Shown: positions 10,470 to 19,873 of the stretch, piece by piece
Layout of the letters: the number at the start of each line of letters is the position of its first letter
Position numbering within the stretch: the stretch's first letter is position 1
Source of the DNA: Streptomyces sp. HM190
GTDB lineage: Bacteria > Actinomycetota > Actinomycetes > Streptomycetales > Streptomycetaceae
Assembly: GCF_009857135.1 (NCBI RefSeq)
Contig: NZ_CP047318.1
Span: 2,232,001 to 2,296,000 of the forward strand
Length of the DNA stretch: 64,000 bases
Direction: 5' to 3'
The notes under the pieces: generated by a model
Database searches by the model: none
Seen by the model: the letters and a program-made list of their open reading frames with translations, nothing else
What the model was told of the DNA's origin: nothing
Position numbers and translations under genes: made by a program

Positions 10470-11813
10470 TCAGGAAAGCCGCTTCAGGAGCATCGCCGAC
10501 GCCACCGGCCGCGCGCCCGCCCTGGCGACGCCGTCGGCCACTTCGCGGTCGGTGGAGGCGACGATAACCGGCCGGCCCGGCGGTTCGGCACGCACCAGCT
10601 GGCGGATCAGCTCGTCGGCGGTGACGCCGGGCTTGGAGAACAGCACCCGCACCCCGCGCGGCGGGGCGAGCAGCACGGGCGCGGCCAGCTCCGCCCCGTC
10701 GAAGACACAGGTGACCTCGGCGCCGGTCTGCGCGGCGAGCTGCGACAGCTGCCCGAGGAGCCGCAACCGCTGCTTCTCCAGGGGCATCTGGGGATAGCCG
10801 GTCTTGGTGACGTTGTAGCCGTCCACCACGAGGTGGGCCTGCGGCAGGGCGAGCAACTGGTCCAGGATCGCCGGGTCGTGCTCGGACAGGGCGCGGGCGG
10901 CGATGTCCTTCGGGGTCATCCGTCCCGGCTCGACCGCGTCGACGGTCTCGGCGGGCCGTACGGACACCGGGGGCAGCGCCAGCTCCCGTCTGAGCCCCTG
11001 GGCCGCGTCCAGCACGGTGTCCAGCAGCAGCCGGACGCGCATGTCCTCGACGCTGCGTCCCTCACGCGCCGCCCGCCGGGTGGCCTCCAGGGCGGCCTCC
11101 GCCTCACCGAGCCGGGCCTTGAGCCGCCGGGTCTCGCTCTCGGCGGTGGACACCTGGGCGTGGCTCTCGGCGCGCAGGGTCTCCATCTCGGCGGTCAGCT
11201 TGCGCAGGGCGGCCTCGCCGCGCTTGACGTCGCTGACGGCCGCGCGGAGCTTGCGGTGCAGGGAGTCGGCGTCCTTCTTGGCCGATTCCAGCTCCTGGCG
11301 CAGCCGTTCGGTCTCGGCCTTCGTGTGGTCGCGGGCCTCGGCGAGCTGCTCGCGCAGCCGCTCCAGTTCGGCGCGGCTCTCCTCGTCGGCCCGCTCGGCG
11401 TCCGCCCGCTGGGCCTCCTCGCCGGCCGCCGCGACCAGCTTCACCCAGCCCGTGGGGCGCAGGACGTACGCGGCGGCCGCCACGTCCAGCGGGTCGGCGG
11501 CGGGGGGCGGCGCGCCGGTGTCGAGGGCGCCGGCCAGCTCCGGGTGGGCCTCCCGGAACCGCTCCCCGATCCGCTGTCTGAAAAGCGTGTCGCTCTCGAC
11601 CGCGGCCGCCATGGCGTTGCCCGCGAACTTCACCCGGCGGTTCGGGGCGAACCGGGCGTACTGCCGGAGCTGTGCGGGCAGTTCGGCGACGGTCAGGCCG
11701 CCGAACCCGTCCGACACGATCTGCACGACACGCCGGCGCACGCCTTCGGGCAGCGGACGGTCGAGCACCTCAGCGGCGCCGTCGCCCGGCCCCCCGCCTG
11801 CGGTCTCCACCAT
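10470..11813 (-). CDS. NYN-domain RNA-binding/nuclease-like protein
   Basis: 447-aa cytosolic protein in three parts. The N-terminal ~130 residues are a conserved domain of unknown role. A coiled coil covers about 155-270. The C-terminal ~170 residues form a NYN domain (PIN-like fold, YacP-type), with HLVVDGYNVTKTG, the acidic VFDGAE and ASTDREVADG carrying the Asp residues of the putative Mg site. YacP-type proteins are linked to rRNA or mRNA processing. The gene is followed upstream by a zinc-ribbon protein in the same orientation (69-bp gap), which may be cotranscribed. Substrate RNA is unknown. Confidence 0.82.
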   Translation of the reverse strand: MVETAGGGPGDGAAEVLDRPLPEGVRRRVVQIVSDGFGGLTVAELPAQLRQYARFAPNRRVKFAGNAMAAAVESDTLFRQRIGERFREAHPELAGALDTGAPPPAADPLDVAAAAYVLRPTGWVKLVAAAGEEAQRADAERADEESRAELERLREQLAEARDHTKAETERLRQELESAKKDADSLHRKLRAAVSDVKRGEAALRKLTAEMETLRAESHAQVSTAESETRRLKARLGEAEAALEATRRAAREGRSVEDMRVRLLLDTVLDAAQGLRRELALPPVSVRPAETVDAVEPGRMTPKDIAARALSEHDPAILDQLLALPQAHLVVDGYNVTKTGYPQMPLEKQRLRLLGQLSQLAAQTGAEVTCVFDGAELAAPVLLAPPRGVRVLFSKPGVTADELIRQLVRAEPPGRPVIVASTDREVADGVARAGARPVASAMLLKRLS

Positions 11814-11882
11814 CCGTCACACCCCATTTCCGTGCGGGCCCCTTCCGCCGCTCCCGACGCGCGCGAGCGGGGGACCCCGTCC

Positions 11883-12122
11883 TCAGGAGCCGGCGCCCGG
11901 CCTGTCCACCAGTTCCACCTGGTCCACGGCGTTGCACCAGCGGCAGCGGACCGACTCGATGGTCTCACTGACCACCTCGCGCTCCTCGACCTTCGGCTCC
12001 CCGGCAAGGTCCAGGTGAACGTACTCGACGACCTTGGACGAGCGGGTCACGTCGAACCGCGTGAGATTGCCGCACAGGGTGCAGCGCCAGCGGGTCGTGG
12101 CCGTCGGCAGGGGAACCGTCAT
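11883..12122 (-). CDS. Small zinc-ribbon protein
   Basis: 79-aa protein with two CxxC knuckles, RCTLCGN near residue 14 and RCRWCNA near residue 60, which together can form one zinc ribbon. AAGGAAGAG lies upstream of the ATG. It reads in the same direction as the NYN-domain gene and stands just before it. The function is unknown; similar small proteins are conserved in Streptomyces at this place. Confidence 0.8.
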   Translation of the reverse strand: MTVPLPTATTRWRCTLCGNLTRFDVTRSSKVVEYVHLDLAGEPKVEEREVVSETIESVRCRWCNAVDQVELVDRPGAGS

Positions 12123-12313
12123 CGTGGCTGCTCTTCCTTCTTCCAGTCTCCGTGATGCGCGCGCCGGACTCCCGGTGCGTGTGGCTCGTAACCCTACGGC
12201 CTGACCGGTACTCGCCGCCCGCCCGCCCGGGGAGTGCCTCCGGCGGTGACGACGAACCCTTTCGGCGGCGAGGCGGTCTGTGCCGGTGGGTCCCGTTACG
12301 TCATGCTCTGCTC

Positions 12314-13090
12314 ATGATCGGCAAGTGGAGCGCACATGCATACGGGCGCCGGTCCGCCGCCGGGACGCGGCGACCGCTCGACCGGCCCGTACGGAACGAG
12401 GCGGCACCGGTGACGTACGGACTGATCGTCGCCTGCTGCCTGGTCTTCCTGATCGGTCCGGCGGCGGGCCTGAACCCCGTGTACGGCGCCGGTGACGAGC
12501 TGCTCGCCGCGCAGCGGGCCTACTTCCGCCGCTGGGGTGTCGTACCGGTCGAACTCTTCGCCGGCACGCCCCGGGCGGTCCTCACGCCCCTCACGGCCCT
12601 CTTCGTGCACGGCAGCTGGCTGCACCTGCTGGGCAACATGCTGTTCCTCTTCGTCTTCGGGGCGATGGCCGAGGAACGCATGGGCCATGTGGAGTTCGCC
12701 CTGTTCTACGTGGGCTGCGGGTATCTCGCCCTGGTGGCGTACGCGGTCGCGCACGCCGGCTCGGAGCAGTCCCTGGTGGGCGCGTCAGGGGCGATCTCCG
12801 CCGTCCTCGGCGCGTTCCTCTTCCTGTTCCCGGCGGCGCGCGTGACGAGCCTGTTCCCGTTCCTGTTCTTCCTGCCGCTGCGCTTCCCCGCCTGGGTGAC
12901 CCTGCCGTTCTGGGTGACCCTGCAGTGGCTGGCCGCGCGCCGGGAGACGTCCGGGCCGGGGGTCGCCTATCTGGCGCACCTCGTCGGGTTCGGACTGGGG
13001 TTCGTCTACGCGTGGGGGCGTTATGGACGGAGGACTAGAGTGACAGCGAACGCCCCTGCTCCGGCCCCCGAGGGAGAACACCAGCCGTGA
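12314..13090 (+). CDS. Rhomboid-family intramembrane serine protease
   Basis: 258-aa membrane protein with about six transmembrane segments. The rhomboid signatures are HGSWLHLLGNMLFLFVFG in helix 2, the nucleophile Ser158 in GASG, and His222 in YLAHLVGFGLG. It would cut transmembrane substrates inside the bilayer. The start is uncertain: ATG 12314 is used, but GTG codons further in (before RNEAAP) are possible. Its stop codon overlaps the GTG start of the next gene (GTGA), so the two are translationally coupled. Confidence 0.87.
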   Translation: MIGKWSAHAYGRRSAAGTRRPLDRPVRNEAAPVTYGLIVACCLVFLIGPAAGLNPVYGAGDELLAAQRAYFRRWGVVPVELFAGTPRAVLTPLTALFVHGSWLHLLGNMLFLFVFGAMAEERMGHVEFALFYVGCGYLALVAYAVAHAGSEQSLVGASGAISAVLGAFLFLFPAARVTSLFPFLFFLPLRFPAWVTLPFWVTLQWLAARRETSGPGVAYLAHLVGFGLGFVYAWGRYGRRTRVTANAPAPAPEGEHQP

Positions 13091-13368
13091 TCACCGCGAT
13101 CGTGCTCATCAAGACCAGCGTGGACCGGATCCCGGAGATCGCGGAGTCGATCGCCGCGATCGAGTCGGTGACCGAGGTGTTCTCGGTGACCGGTACGTAC
13201 GATCTGGTCGCCATGGTCCGGGTCAAGGCGCACGAGGACCTCGCCGAGGTGATCCCCGGGCGCATCAGCAAGATCCCGGGGGTGCAGGGAACGGACACGC
13301 ACGTGGCGTTCCGGACCTACTCGCAGCACGACCTGGAGGCCGCGTTCGCGATCGGCCTGGACGGCTGA
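13087..13368 (+). CDS. Stand-alone Lrp/AsnC ligand-binding (RAM) domain protein
   Basis: 93-aa protein that consists only of the effector domain of Lrp/AsnC regulators, with the typical pattern SVTEVFSVTGTYDLVAMVRV and a C-terminal YSQHDLEAAF. It has no helix-turn-helix. Such proteins form dimers or octamers that bind amino acids and may act by mixing with full-length Lrp proteins. The GTG start overlaps the stop of the rhomboid gene by 4 bp. The partner and ligand are unknown. Confidence 0.88.
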   Translation: MITAIVLIKTSVDRIPEIAESIAAIESVTEVFSVTGTYDLVAMVRVKAHEDLAEVIPGRISKIPGVQGTDTHVAFRTYSQHDLEAAFAIGLDG

Positions 13369-13397
13369 CCAGGGCCGGAGGCGGTCGCACGGACACC

Positions 13398-13435
13398 ACG
13401 CGGCGGGCCCCCTCCGAGGAGGGGGCCCGCCGCGT
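13398..13435. terminator. Bidirectional terminator hairpin
   Basis: Perfect 18-bp arms (13398-13415 and 13418-13435) with only a tiny loop, lying between the converging RAM-domain gene and the small secreted-protein gene. It can serve both strands. Confidence 0.8.
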
Positions 13436-13494
13436 CGAACTGCCGAAGGAGCGCTACACCGGTCCGGCGACCGCCCGGAAGACGTCTTCCGATG

Positions 13495-13902
13495 TCACTT
13501 CCAGCACCACTTCTTGATCGACTTGTAGGCGCTGATGTCCGGATCGGTCGACCCGCGCATCCCGGTCTTGCGCACGATCTGACGGTCCTTGCCCCGGCTG
13601 TCCTTGCCGTACCACGTCTTGGTGGTCCGGTTCCACGTCGAACGCGGCAGCCGCTTGTGGGTGGGGTGGTCGGCGTACGGCGGCTTCCACGCGCCCCTGC
13701 CGCACTTGTAGTCGGGCACCGCCTTCACCATGTAGTACGACATGGTGTGCTGGTAGTTCTTGGCGTCCCAGAGGCAGAGCGAGCCCTTCGGCTTGCAGTC
13801 GCCCATGGCGGCCTCGGCCGGGCCCGCCTGGATCCCGCCCGCGAGCACCATGCCCACCGTCATGGCGGAGGCGACCGCGAGCCCCTTCATCCCGTGCTTC
13901 AT
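13495..13902 (-). CDS. Small secreted protein, peptidase-inhibitor I36-like start
   Basis: 135-aa protein with a Sec signal peptide (cleavage near AEA/AMG, residue 31), leaving a basic mature domain of about 104 residues with four Cys (GDC, SLC, YKC, KWC) that could form two disulfides. The segment CKPKGSLCLWD resembles the start of peptidase inhibitor I36 domains (SMPI-type), but the rest, rich in Lys, Trp and Tyr, does not obviously match. GGGGAG precedes the ATG. Function is unknown; extracellular inhibitor or antimicrobial activity would be a guess. Confidence 0.75.
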   Translation of the reverse strand: MKHGMKGLAVASAMTVGMVLAGGIQAGPAEAAMGDCKPKGSLCLWDAKNYQHTMSYYMVKAVPDYKCGRGAWKPPYADHPTHKRLPRSTWNRTTKTWYGKDSRGKDRQIVRKTGMRGSTDPDISAYKSIKKWCWK

Positions 13903-14011
13903 CCGAACTCCCCGTGGTGAGCGGCCGCGAAGACCGGCCGCCCACCCACCTTAGGCAGCCCTCTTCACCTGCGAACAGTTGTCCTTTGGGGCAGGGTGGC
14001 CGCGGGCGGCG

Positions 14012-15382
14012 TCAGGTGACGGGGACGCACCGGCCGTCCACGGTGCGGTAGTTCCACCGGGCGCCGTCGCGGACGAGCTCCCCGACCGCGCGCACGAACC
14101 GCTCCACGTGCTCGTCGGGCGTGCCCGCGCCGAAGCTCACCCGGATCGCGTTGAGGGACTTCTCGCCCGGCGCCGCCTCGGGCGCGCCGCACTCCCCCTG
14201 GGTCTGCGGGTCGCTGCCGAGCAGGGTGCGGACCAGTGGGTGGGCGCAGAAGAGGCCGTCGCGGACGCCGATGCCGTACTCGGCGGAGAGGGCGGCGGCG
14301 AAGTGGGAGCTGTTCCAGCCCTCGACGACGAAGGAAATGACACCGACCCGCGGGGCGTCGTCCCCGAACAGGGACAGCACCCGCACCTCGGGCACCTCGG
14401 CGAGCCCGGCGCGGACCGTGTCGATCAGATGCTGCTCACGGGCGACGAGGGTGTCGAACCCGGCCTCGGTGAGGGCCTGGCAGGCGGAGGCGACGGCGTA
14501 CGCGCCGATGACGTTGGGCGAGCCGGCCTCGTGGCGGGCGGCGGTCTCGTGCCACTCGACGTCCACGCCCCCGTCCGTCCGCCGGGTGACCTTGTGGGAG
14601 GCTCCGCCGCCCGCGAGGTACGGGTCCGCCTGCCGCAGCCAGTCGGCGCGCCCGGCGAGGACGCCGGAGCCGAACGGCGCGTACAGCTTGTGCCCGGAGA
14701 AGGCGACCCAGTCGACGTCCAGGTCCTGCACGGAGACGGGGTGGTGGGGCGCGAGCTGCGCGGCGTCGAGCACGATGCGCGCGCCGTGCGCGTGCGCGGC
14801 GGCGGCCAGCTCCCGCACCGGCCAGATCTCCCCGGTGACGTTGGAGGCGCCGGTGACGCAGACCAGCGCGGGCCCGTGAGGGTCCCGGTCGGCGAGGGCG
14901 CGCTCCAGCGTGGCGACGGCCTCGGCGGGCGTCCGGGGCGCGTCCAGGTACGTCACGTGGGCCTCCCGCCAGGGCAGCAGCGAGGCGTGGTGCTCGGTCT
15001 CGAACACGAAGACCTGGCAGCCGGCGGGGAGCGCGGCGGCGAGGAGGTTCAGCGAGTCGGTGGTGGACCGGGTGAAGACCAGTTGGTCGTCCTCCCGGCA
15101 GTCGAGGAACGCGGCGACGGTGCGGCGGGCGTTCTCGAAGAGGTCCGTCGACAGCTGCGACAGATACCCGGCGCCCCGGTGCACGCTGCCGTAGTACGGC
15201 GCGTACGCCGCCACGTCGTCCCAGACCCGCTGGAGGGCGGGGGCGCTGGCGGCGTAGTCGAGCGCGGCGTAGGTGACCTCGCCGCCGGTGACGAGGGGGA
15301 CGGTGACATCGCGGCCGAGAACGGACAGCGGGGCACAAACGGACGGGTCGGCGGCAAGGCTGGAGACGCTGGAGACAGACAT
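14012..15382 (-). CDS. SufS-like cysteine desulfurase / class V aminotransferase
   Basis: 456-aa PLP enzyme of fold type I. The PLP-stacking His is in FETEHHASLLPW, the Schiff-base Lys in FSGHKLYAPFGSG, and the persulfide-forming Cys in the SufS-type motif RDGLFCAHPL (SufS has RxGxHCAxPL). It would move sulfur from cysteine to an acceptor. The ATG follows GGGAG. It is preceded, on the same strand, by a SAM-IV riboswitch (15545-15664), so expression should fall when SAM is high; this makes a role in sulfur amino acid supply more likely than housekeeping Fe-S assembly. The true substrate is not certain. Confidence 0.85.
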   Translation of the reverse strand: MSVSSVSSLAADPSVCAPLSVLGRDVTVPLVTGGEVTYAALDYAASAPALQRVWDDVAAYAPYYGSVHRGAGYLSQLSTDLFENARRTVAAFLDCREDDQLVFTRSTTDSLNLLAAALPAGCQVFVFETEHHASLLPWREAHVTYLDAPRTPAEAVATLERALADRDPHGPALVCVTGASNVTGEIWPVRELAAAAHAHGARIVLDAAQLAPHHPVSVQDLDVDWVAFSGHKLYAPFGSGVLAGRADWLRQADPYLAGGGASHKVTRRTDGGVDVEWHETAARHEAGSPNVIGAYAVASACQALTEAGFDTLVAREQHLIDTVRAGLAEVPEVRVLSLFGDDAPRVGVISFVVEGWNSSHFAAALSAEYGIGVRDGLFCAHPLVRTLLGSDPQTQGECGAPEAAPGEKSLNAIRVSFGAGTPDEHVERFVRAVGELVRDGARWNYRTVDGRCVPVT

Positions 15383-15544
15383 GGGGAACTCCCGTGAGAG
15401 GGCATGCCGAAGAAGGGCACGCCGGAGGAAGGAAAAGGGGTGCGCGGAGGCGGGGCTCGGCGGCCCTATCGCATTCGCTTGCTCACGGAAGGCTCCCTCG
15501 ATCGACCAGGACCCCTGGCCCCACACTTCTCACGAGTGTGCGAG

Positions 15545-15664
15545 GGGTCCGCGCTTGCCGTAGACCTCGCTGCCTACGACCTGGTCTTCACCCGGGGCAC
15601 CCCGCCACGGACGGAGGGTTGCCGGACAGCCGGCCGGGGCCTTGTGGCTGTCACTCATGACCTG
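15545..15664 (-). ncRNA. SAM-IV riboswitch
   Basis: On the minus strand the leader of the desulfurase gene contains the conserved SAM-IV core: GUCAUGAGUG at the 5' side (15661-15652), CCGGCAACCCUCC in the middle, GGGGUGCCCCGGGUGAAGACC closing P1, and a downstream helical part GUAGGC...GUCUACGGC. Order and spacing match the actinobacterial SAM-IV family. A hairpin at about 15524-15543 (CACACU/AGUGUG) and another at 15506-15518 may form the expression platform. About 160 nt separate the aptamer from the start codon. Confidence 0.9.
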
Positions 15665-15769
15665 CCCAGGAACGTACGCGAAGTGATCGCCGCGCCGCAA
15701 CTCGTGTCCGGATAGCGGGATGAGAGCGCCTGGTCACTCGGGGGTACGGGTTCGCCGGCGGGTGCGGGT

Positions 15770-15905
15770 GGGTGAGGGTTGTTCACGCAGTTCGCCGCGC
15801 CCCTGAAAAGCGACCGGGGCTACGCCCCGTGCTCTTCCGGATGAAGGGCGGGCCGCAGGGCCGATCCCCTTCAGGGGCGCGGGGAACTGCGCGACACGCC
15901 ACAAC
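15770..15905. repeat. Streptomyces intergenic inverted repeat
   Basis: Arms CGCAGTTCGCCGCGCCCCTGA (from 15786) and TTCAGGGGCGCGGGGAACTGCG (15870-15892) face each other about 60 bp apart, preceded by GGGTGAGGG. The same family is seen at 60156-60318 and, as a half copy, at 41211-41255. It lies between the riboswitch and the end of trpD; function unknown. Confidence 0.8.
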
Positions 15906-15957
15906 GGACGCGCACACGCCGACGTACCCCTCGGCCCTCACCCTGCCGCGTCCGGCC

Positions 15958-17022
15958 CTACCGATTCGTCGCCGCGACCCAGCGGTCGAGTACCTTCCGC
16001 GCCGCCCCCGAGTCGATCGACTCCGCGGCCCGCTCCATCCCGCCGCGCAGCTGCTCCGCCAGCGATCCGCTGCCCGGGTCCAGCGCCACCAGTGCCGCCG
16101 CCGAGTTCAGCAGCACCGCGTCCCGCACCGGCCCCGTCTCACCCGCCAGCAGACGCCGTGCGACGTCCGCGTTGTAGGACGCGTCGGCGCCCCGCAGCGC
16201 GGACACCGGCACCAGCTCCAGGCCCACGTCCCGGGGGTCGAACGCCTCCTCGGTCACCTTGCCGTCGCGGACGACCCACACCCGCGACGTCGCCGTGGTC
16301 GTCAACTCGTCCAGCCCGTCGTCGCCGCGGAACACCAGCGACGAGTTGCCGCGCTCGGCGAAGACGCCCGCCATGATGGGTGCCATCCGCAGATCGGCCA
16401 CGCCGACCGCCTGGGCCCGCACCTGCGCCGGGTTCGCCAGCGGCCCGAGCGCGTTGAACACCGTACGGATGCCCAACTGCCCGCGCGCGGCGGCCACATG
16501 ACGCAGCGCCGGATGGAACTTCACCGCGAAGCAGAAGGTGATGCCCGCCTCCTCGGCGACCTCCGCGACCCGCTGCGGCGTCAGCTCCAGATTGACGCCG
16601 AGCTTCTCCAGCACGTCGGACGCGCCGGAGGCCGAGGACGCGGCCCGGTTGCCGTGCTTGACGACCTTGGCGCCCGTACCGGCGACGACGATCGACGACA
16701 TCGTGGAGATGTTGACCGTCCTGGCGCCGTCGCCGCCCGTACCGACGATGTCGACGGTCCGGCCCGACACCTCGATCACCTTGGCGTGCTCGTAGAGCGC
16801 CCGCACCAGCCCGGTGATCTCCGCGACCGTCTCGCCCTTGGCCCGGAGCGCCACCACGAACCCTGCGATCTGCGCGTCCGTCGCCTCACCGCGCATGATC
16901 TGGTCCATCGCCCAGAAGGTGGCGCCGGCGTCCTGGTCCTGCCCGGCGAGAAGCGCGTTCAGCACCTGGGGCCAGGAACGGTCCGCCGCGGTGTCGCCTC
17001 CGGCGGGGGTCACAGCGCTCAT
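15958..17022 (-). CDS. trpD: Anthranilate phosphoribosyltransferase
   Basis: 354-aa enzyme that joins anthranilate to PRPP, the second step of tryptophan synthesis. It shows the PRPP-binding [17 protein letters not shown] near residue 95, [18 protein letters not shown] near 125, the Mg-binding acidic pair in [10 protein letters not shown] and [13 protein letters not shown]. The ATG follows AGGAGCGG. It is not in a trp operon here; as in M. tuberculosis it lies next to the cytochrome genes, downstream of qcrB on the same strand, with a terminator in between. Confidence 0.95.
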   Translation of the reverse strand: MSAVTPAGGDTAADRSWPQVLNALLAGQDQDAGATFWAMDQIMRGEATDAQIAGFVVALRAKGETVAEITGLVRALYEHAKVIEVSGRTVDIVGTGGDGARTVNISTMSSIVVAGTGAKVVKHGNRAASSASGASDVLEKLGVNLELTPQRVAEVAEEAGITFCFAVKFHPALRHVAAARGQLGIRTVFNALGPLANPAQVRAQAVGVADLRMAPIMAGVFAERGNSSLVFRGDDGLDELTTTATSRVWVVRDGKVTEEAFDPRDVGLELVPVSALRGADASYNADVARRLLAGETGPVRDAVLLNSAAALVALDPGSGSLAEQLRGGMERAAESIDSGAARKVLDRWVAATNR

Positions 17023-17115
17023 CAGCCGCTCCTGGTGGTCGTAGCCGCGGGGACGGTCACCGCCCGCGGACGCGAGGTCATCGGTAGCTCTCACCCTATC
17101 CAGCTCCGGGCACGG

Positions 17116-17154
17116 CGAAGGGCCCCCGTCCGAAGATCGGACGGGGGCCCTTCG
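17116..17154 (-). terminator. Terminator of the ctaE-qcrCAB operon
   Basis: Perfect 18-bp arms (17116-17133 and 17137-17154) with a 3-nt loop, 24 bp past the qcrB stop. It separates the respiratory operon from trpD. Confidence 0.85.
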
Positions 17155-17177
17155 ACCGTGTGTGGCGAAGCGGGGGA

Positions 17178-18818
17178 TCAGTGGTGGCCGTGGCCGCTCG
17201 TGATCTCCTTGTACTCCTCGACGGTGGGCTTGAGGATCTGGTTGTCCTCGCTGTAGTAGCCCTTGCTCAGCTTGGCCCGCAGCTTCTCGCGACGCGTGAT
17301 CTTGCGGGCGACGCCGTTCTCGTCGACCGCGGGACCGATCTCGGCCGGCTTGTACTGCTCGTGCGCCGTGAGCGTGTGCAGCTGCTCCTGGCTGAGCGGC
17401 TCGTGGACCTCGATGAACTCACCGTGCGGCAGGCGCTTGATGATGCCGGTCTCGCGACCGTGCAGGATCTTGTCCCTGTCGCGGCGCTGGAGGCCGAGGC
17501 AGATGCGCTTGGTGATGATGAACGCGACGACCGGAGCCACGAAGAACGCGATCCGGACGAACCAGGTGATGGCGTTGATCGACAGGTGGAAGTGGGTCGC
17601 CCAGAGGTCGTTTCCACCACCGATCAGCAGGACCATGTACCAGGTGATCCACGCGACGCCGAAGGCCGTACGGGTCGGGGCGTTGCGCGGGCGGTCCAGG
17701 ATGTGGTGCTCGCGCTTGTCGCCGGTGACCCAGGACTCGATGAACGGGTAGACCGCGATCGCGACCAGGACCAGCGGGAAGATCACCAGCGGGATGAACA
17801 CACCCAGGACGAGCGTGTGACCCCAGAAGTTGATCTCCCAGCCCGGCATCACACGGATCAGGCCCTCGGAGAAGCCCATGTACCAGTCGGGCTGGGCGCC
17901 GGTCGACACCTGGTCCGGACGGTAGGGGCCGATCGTCCAGATCGGGTTGATCGTGGCGATCGCCGAGATGATCGCGATGACACCGAAGACCAGGAAGAAG
18001 AAGCCTCCGGCCTTGGCCATGTACACGGGCAGCAGCGGCATGCCGACGACGTTGTTGTTCGTCTTTCCGGGGCCCGCGAACTGCGTGTGCTTGTGGTAGA
18101 AGACCAGGATCAGGTGCGCCACCATCAGGCCGAGCATGATGCCGGGCAGCAGCAGGATGTGCACCGAGTAGAACCGGGCCACGAAGTCGCCGCCGGGGAA
18201 CTCCCCGCCGAAGAGGAAGAACGACAGGTACGTGCCGACGATCGGCACGGACAGGACCGCGCCCTCCATGAAGCGGACACCGGTACCGGAGAGCAGGTCG
18301 TCCGGGAGCGAGTAGCCGGTGAAGCCGGTGAACATGCCCAGGACGAACAGCAGGAAGCCGAACAGCCAGTTGACCTCACGCGGCTTGCGGAACGCGCCGG
18401 TGAAGAACACGCGCATCATGTGCACGAACATGCCGGCGAGGAAGACCAACGCGGCCCAGTGGTGGATCTGCCGGATCAGCAGACCACCGCGCACCTCGAA
18501 CGAGATGTGCATGGTCGAGTTGAACGCCTCGGACATCAGCTGGCCCTGCAGCGGGACGTACGGGCCGTGGTACTCCACCTCGTTCATCGACGGGTGGAAG
18601 AACAACGTCAGGTACACACCCGTGAGGATGATGATGATGAAGCTGTACATGCACACTTCGCCCAACATGAACGACCAGTGGTCGGGGAAGATCTTGCGCA
18701 TGTTGGCCTTGGCCAGGGAGTAGATCCCGAGCCGGCCGTCGGCCCAGTCGGCGACGCGCTCGCCGGCCGGTGCCTTCCCGCGCTTGTCGCGCGCGTCCGT
18801 GGTGCTTGCAGTACTCAT
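17178..18818 (-). CDS. qcrB: Cytochrome bc1 complex cytochrome b subunit
   Basis: 546-aa integral membrane subunit that carries hemes bL and bH and the quinol sites of the actinobacterial bcc complex. Haem-ligand histidines are visible in the [11 protein letters not shown] and [11 protein letters not shown] / [13 protein letters not shown] helices, and the Qo-loop motif PDWY is present. The C-terminal extension of about 120 residues after the last helix is typical of actinobacteria. Its ATG overlaps the qcrA stop by 4 bp (ATGA). It is the last gene of ctaE-qcrC-qcrA-qcrB. Confidence 0.97.
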   Translation of the reverse strand: MSTASTTDARDKRGKAPAGERVADWADGRLGIYSLAKANMRKIFPDHWSFMLGEVCMYSFIIIILTGVYLTLFFHPSMNEVEYHGPYVPLQGQLMSEAFNSTMHISFEVRGGLLIRQIHHWAALVFLAGMFVHMMRVFFTGAFRKPREVNWLFGFLLFVLGMFTGFTGYSLPDDLLSGTGVRFMEGAVLSVPIVGTYLSFFLFGGEFPGGDFVARFYSVHILLLPGIMLGLMVAHLILVFYHKHTQFAGPGKTNNNVVGMPLLPVYMAKAGGFFFLVFGVIAIISAIATINPIWTIGPYRPDQVSTGAQPDWYMGFSEGLIRVMPGWEINFWGHTLVLGVFIPLVIFPLVLVAIAVYPFIESWVTGDKREHHILDRPRNAPTRTAFGVAWITWYMVLLIGGGNDLWATHFHLSINAITWFVRIAFFVAPVVAFIITKRICLGLQRRDRDKILHGRETGIIKRLPHGEFIEVHEPLSQEQLHTLTAHEQYKPAEIGPAVDENGVARKITRREKLRAKLSKGYYSEDNQILKPTVEEYKEITSGHGHH

Positions 18819-19873
18819 CCGCGCTCCCAGAAGGCAGGACCGACGGGCTCTTCGAAGTCACTCAGGGCTTCGAGGTAACCGTCTTCGCCGACGGTGATCC
18901 GCAGCTGCGGCAGGGCGTGACCCGCGGGGCCGAAGATCACCTGACCCGCGTCGGCGAGGTCGAAGGTGGACTGGTGGCAGGGGCAGAGCACGTGGTGCGT
19001 CTGCTGCTCGTACAGGGAGATCGGGCAACCGACGTGGGTGCAGATCTTCGAGTAGGCCAGGATGCCCTCGTGACCCCACTCCAGTGACTTCTTGGACTTG
19101 ATGTTGTCCGGCTGGATCCGGACGATCATCAGGGCGTCCTTGGCGATGTTCTTCTGGAAGTCGTGGTCTTCCTCGCTCAGGCCGTCCGGCATGGCGAAGG
19201 TCAGCGACCCGACCGCGACGTCCGCGGGACGCAGCGGCTCACCCGTGTTCATGTTGACGAGCTTCTTGCCCTTGGCCCACGTGGTGTGCCGCAGCTTGGT
19301 TCCGGGCAGCGGACCGAGGTCACGCAGCAGGACGACACCGGAGAGGGGGACCATGGCCACCGCGCCCAGCATCGTGTTGCGGATCAGCTTGCGGCGGCCG
19401 ATCGCGGACTCCTTGGCGCCCTGCTTGAAGTCGGCCAGGACCTTGGCCTTGACCTCGGGCGAGGCCTCGATCGGGTGACGCTCGTCGGCGACCTCCACGT
19501 CGGACATCAGGGTGCGGGCCCAGTGGACCGCGCCCGCGCCGATGCAGAACAGGGCCAGGCCCAGGGTGACGCCCAGCGCGAAGTTCAGCGCGCTGATGTG
19601 CCCGATCGGCCAGACGTAGATCGCCTTGTCGACGGGGATCGCGACATACGAGGCGATGAACGCGATGGTGGAGAGCATCGACACCGTGAACAGCAGGGCG
19701 ACGGTGCGCTCGGACCGCTTGGCGGCCCGCTCGTCGATGTCCTGGATCCGGTGCTCGTGGGGCGGGAGGCCGGGGTCCGAGAAGGGGTTCTCCTCGTCCG
19801 CGACCTTCACCGCGCCGTGCGCGTCGCCCTGCTCAGCGGGCAGGTTCTCTTCTGGAATGTCTTGGCTACTCAT
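18815..19873 (-). CDS. qcrA: Rieske iron-sulfur subunit of the bcc complex
   Basis: 352-aa subunit with three predicted transmembrane segments in the N-terminal half, the actinobacterial form (most bacterial Rieske proteins have one). The [2Fe-2S] ligands are in CTHVGCP and CPCHQS near residues 275-300. It passes electrons from quinol to the cytochrome cc subunit. The ATG at 19873 overlaps the qcrC stop (ATGA), and the end overlaps qcrB, so the three are coupled. An in-frame start 12 codons upstream would lie inside qcrC and was not used. Confidence 0.97.
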   Translation of the reverse strand: MSSQDIPEENLPAEQGDAHGAVKVADEENPFSDPGLPPHEHRIQDIDERAAKRSERTVALLFTVSMLSTIAFIASYVAIPVDKAIYVWPIGHISALNFALGVTLGLALFCIGAGAVHWARTLMSDVEVADERHPIEASPEVKAKVLADFKQGAKESAIGRRKLIRNTMLGAVAMVPLSGVVLLRDLGPLPGTKLRHTTWAKGKKLVNMNTGEPLRPADVAVGSLTFAMPDGLSEEDHDFQKNIAKDALMIVRIQPDNIKSKKSLEWGHEGILAYSKICTHVGCPISLYEQQTHHVLCPCHQSTFDLADAGQVIFGPAGHALPQLRITVGEDGYLEALSDFEEPVGPAFWERG

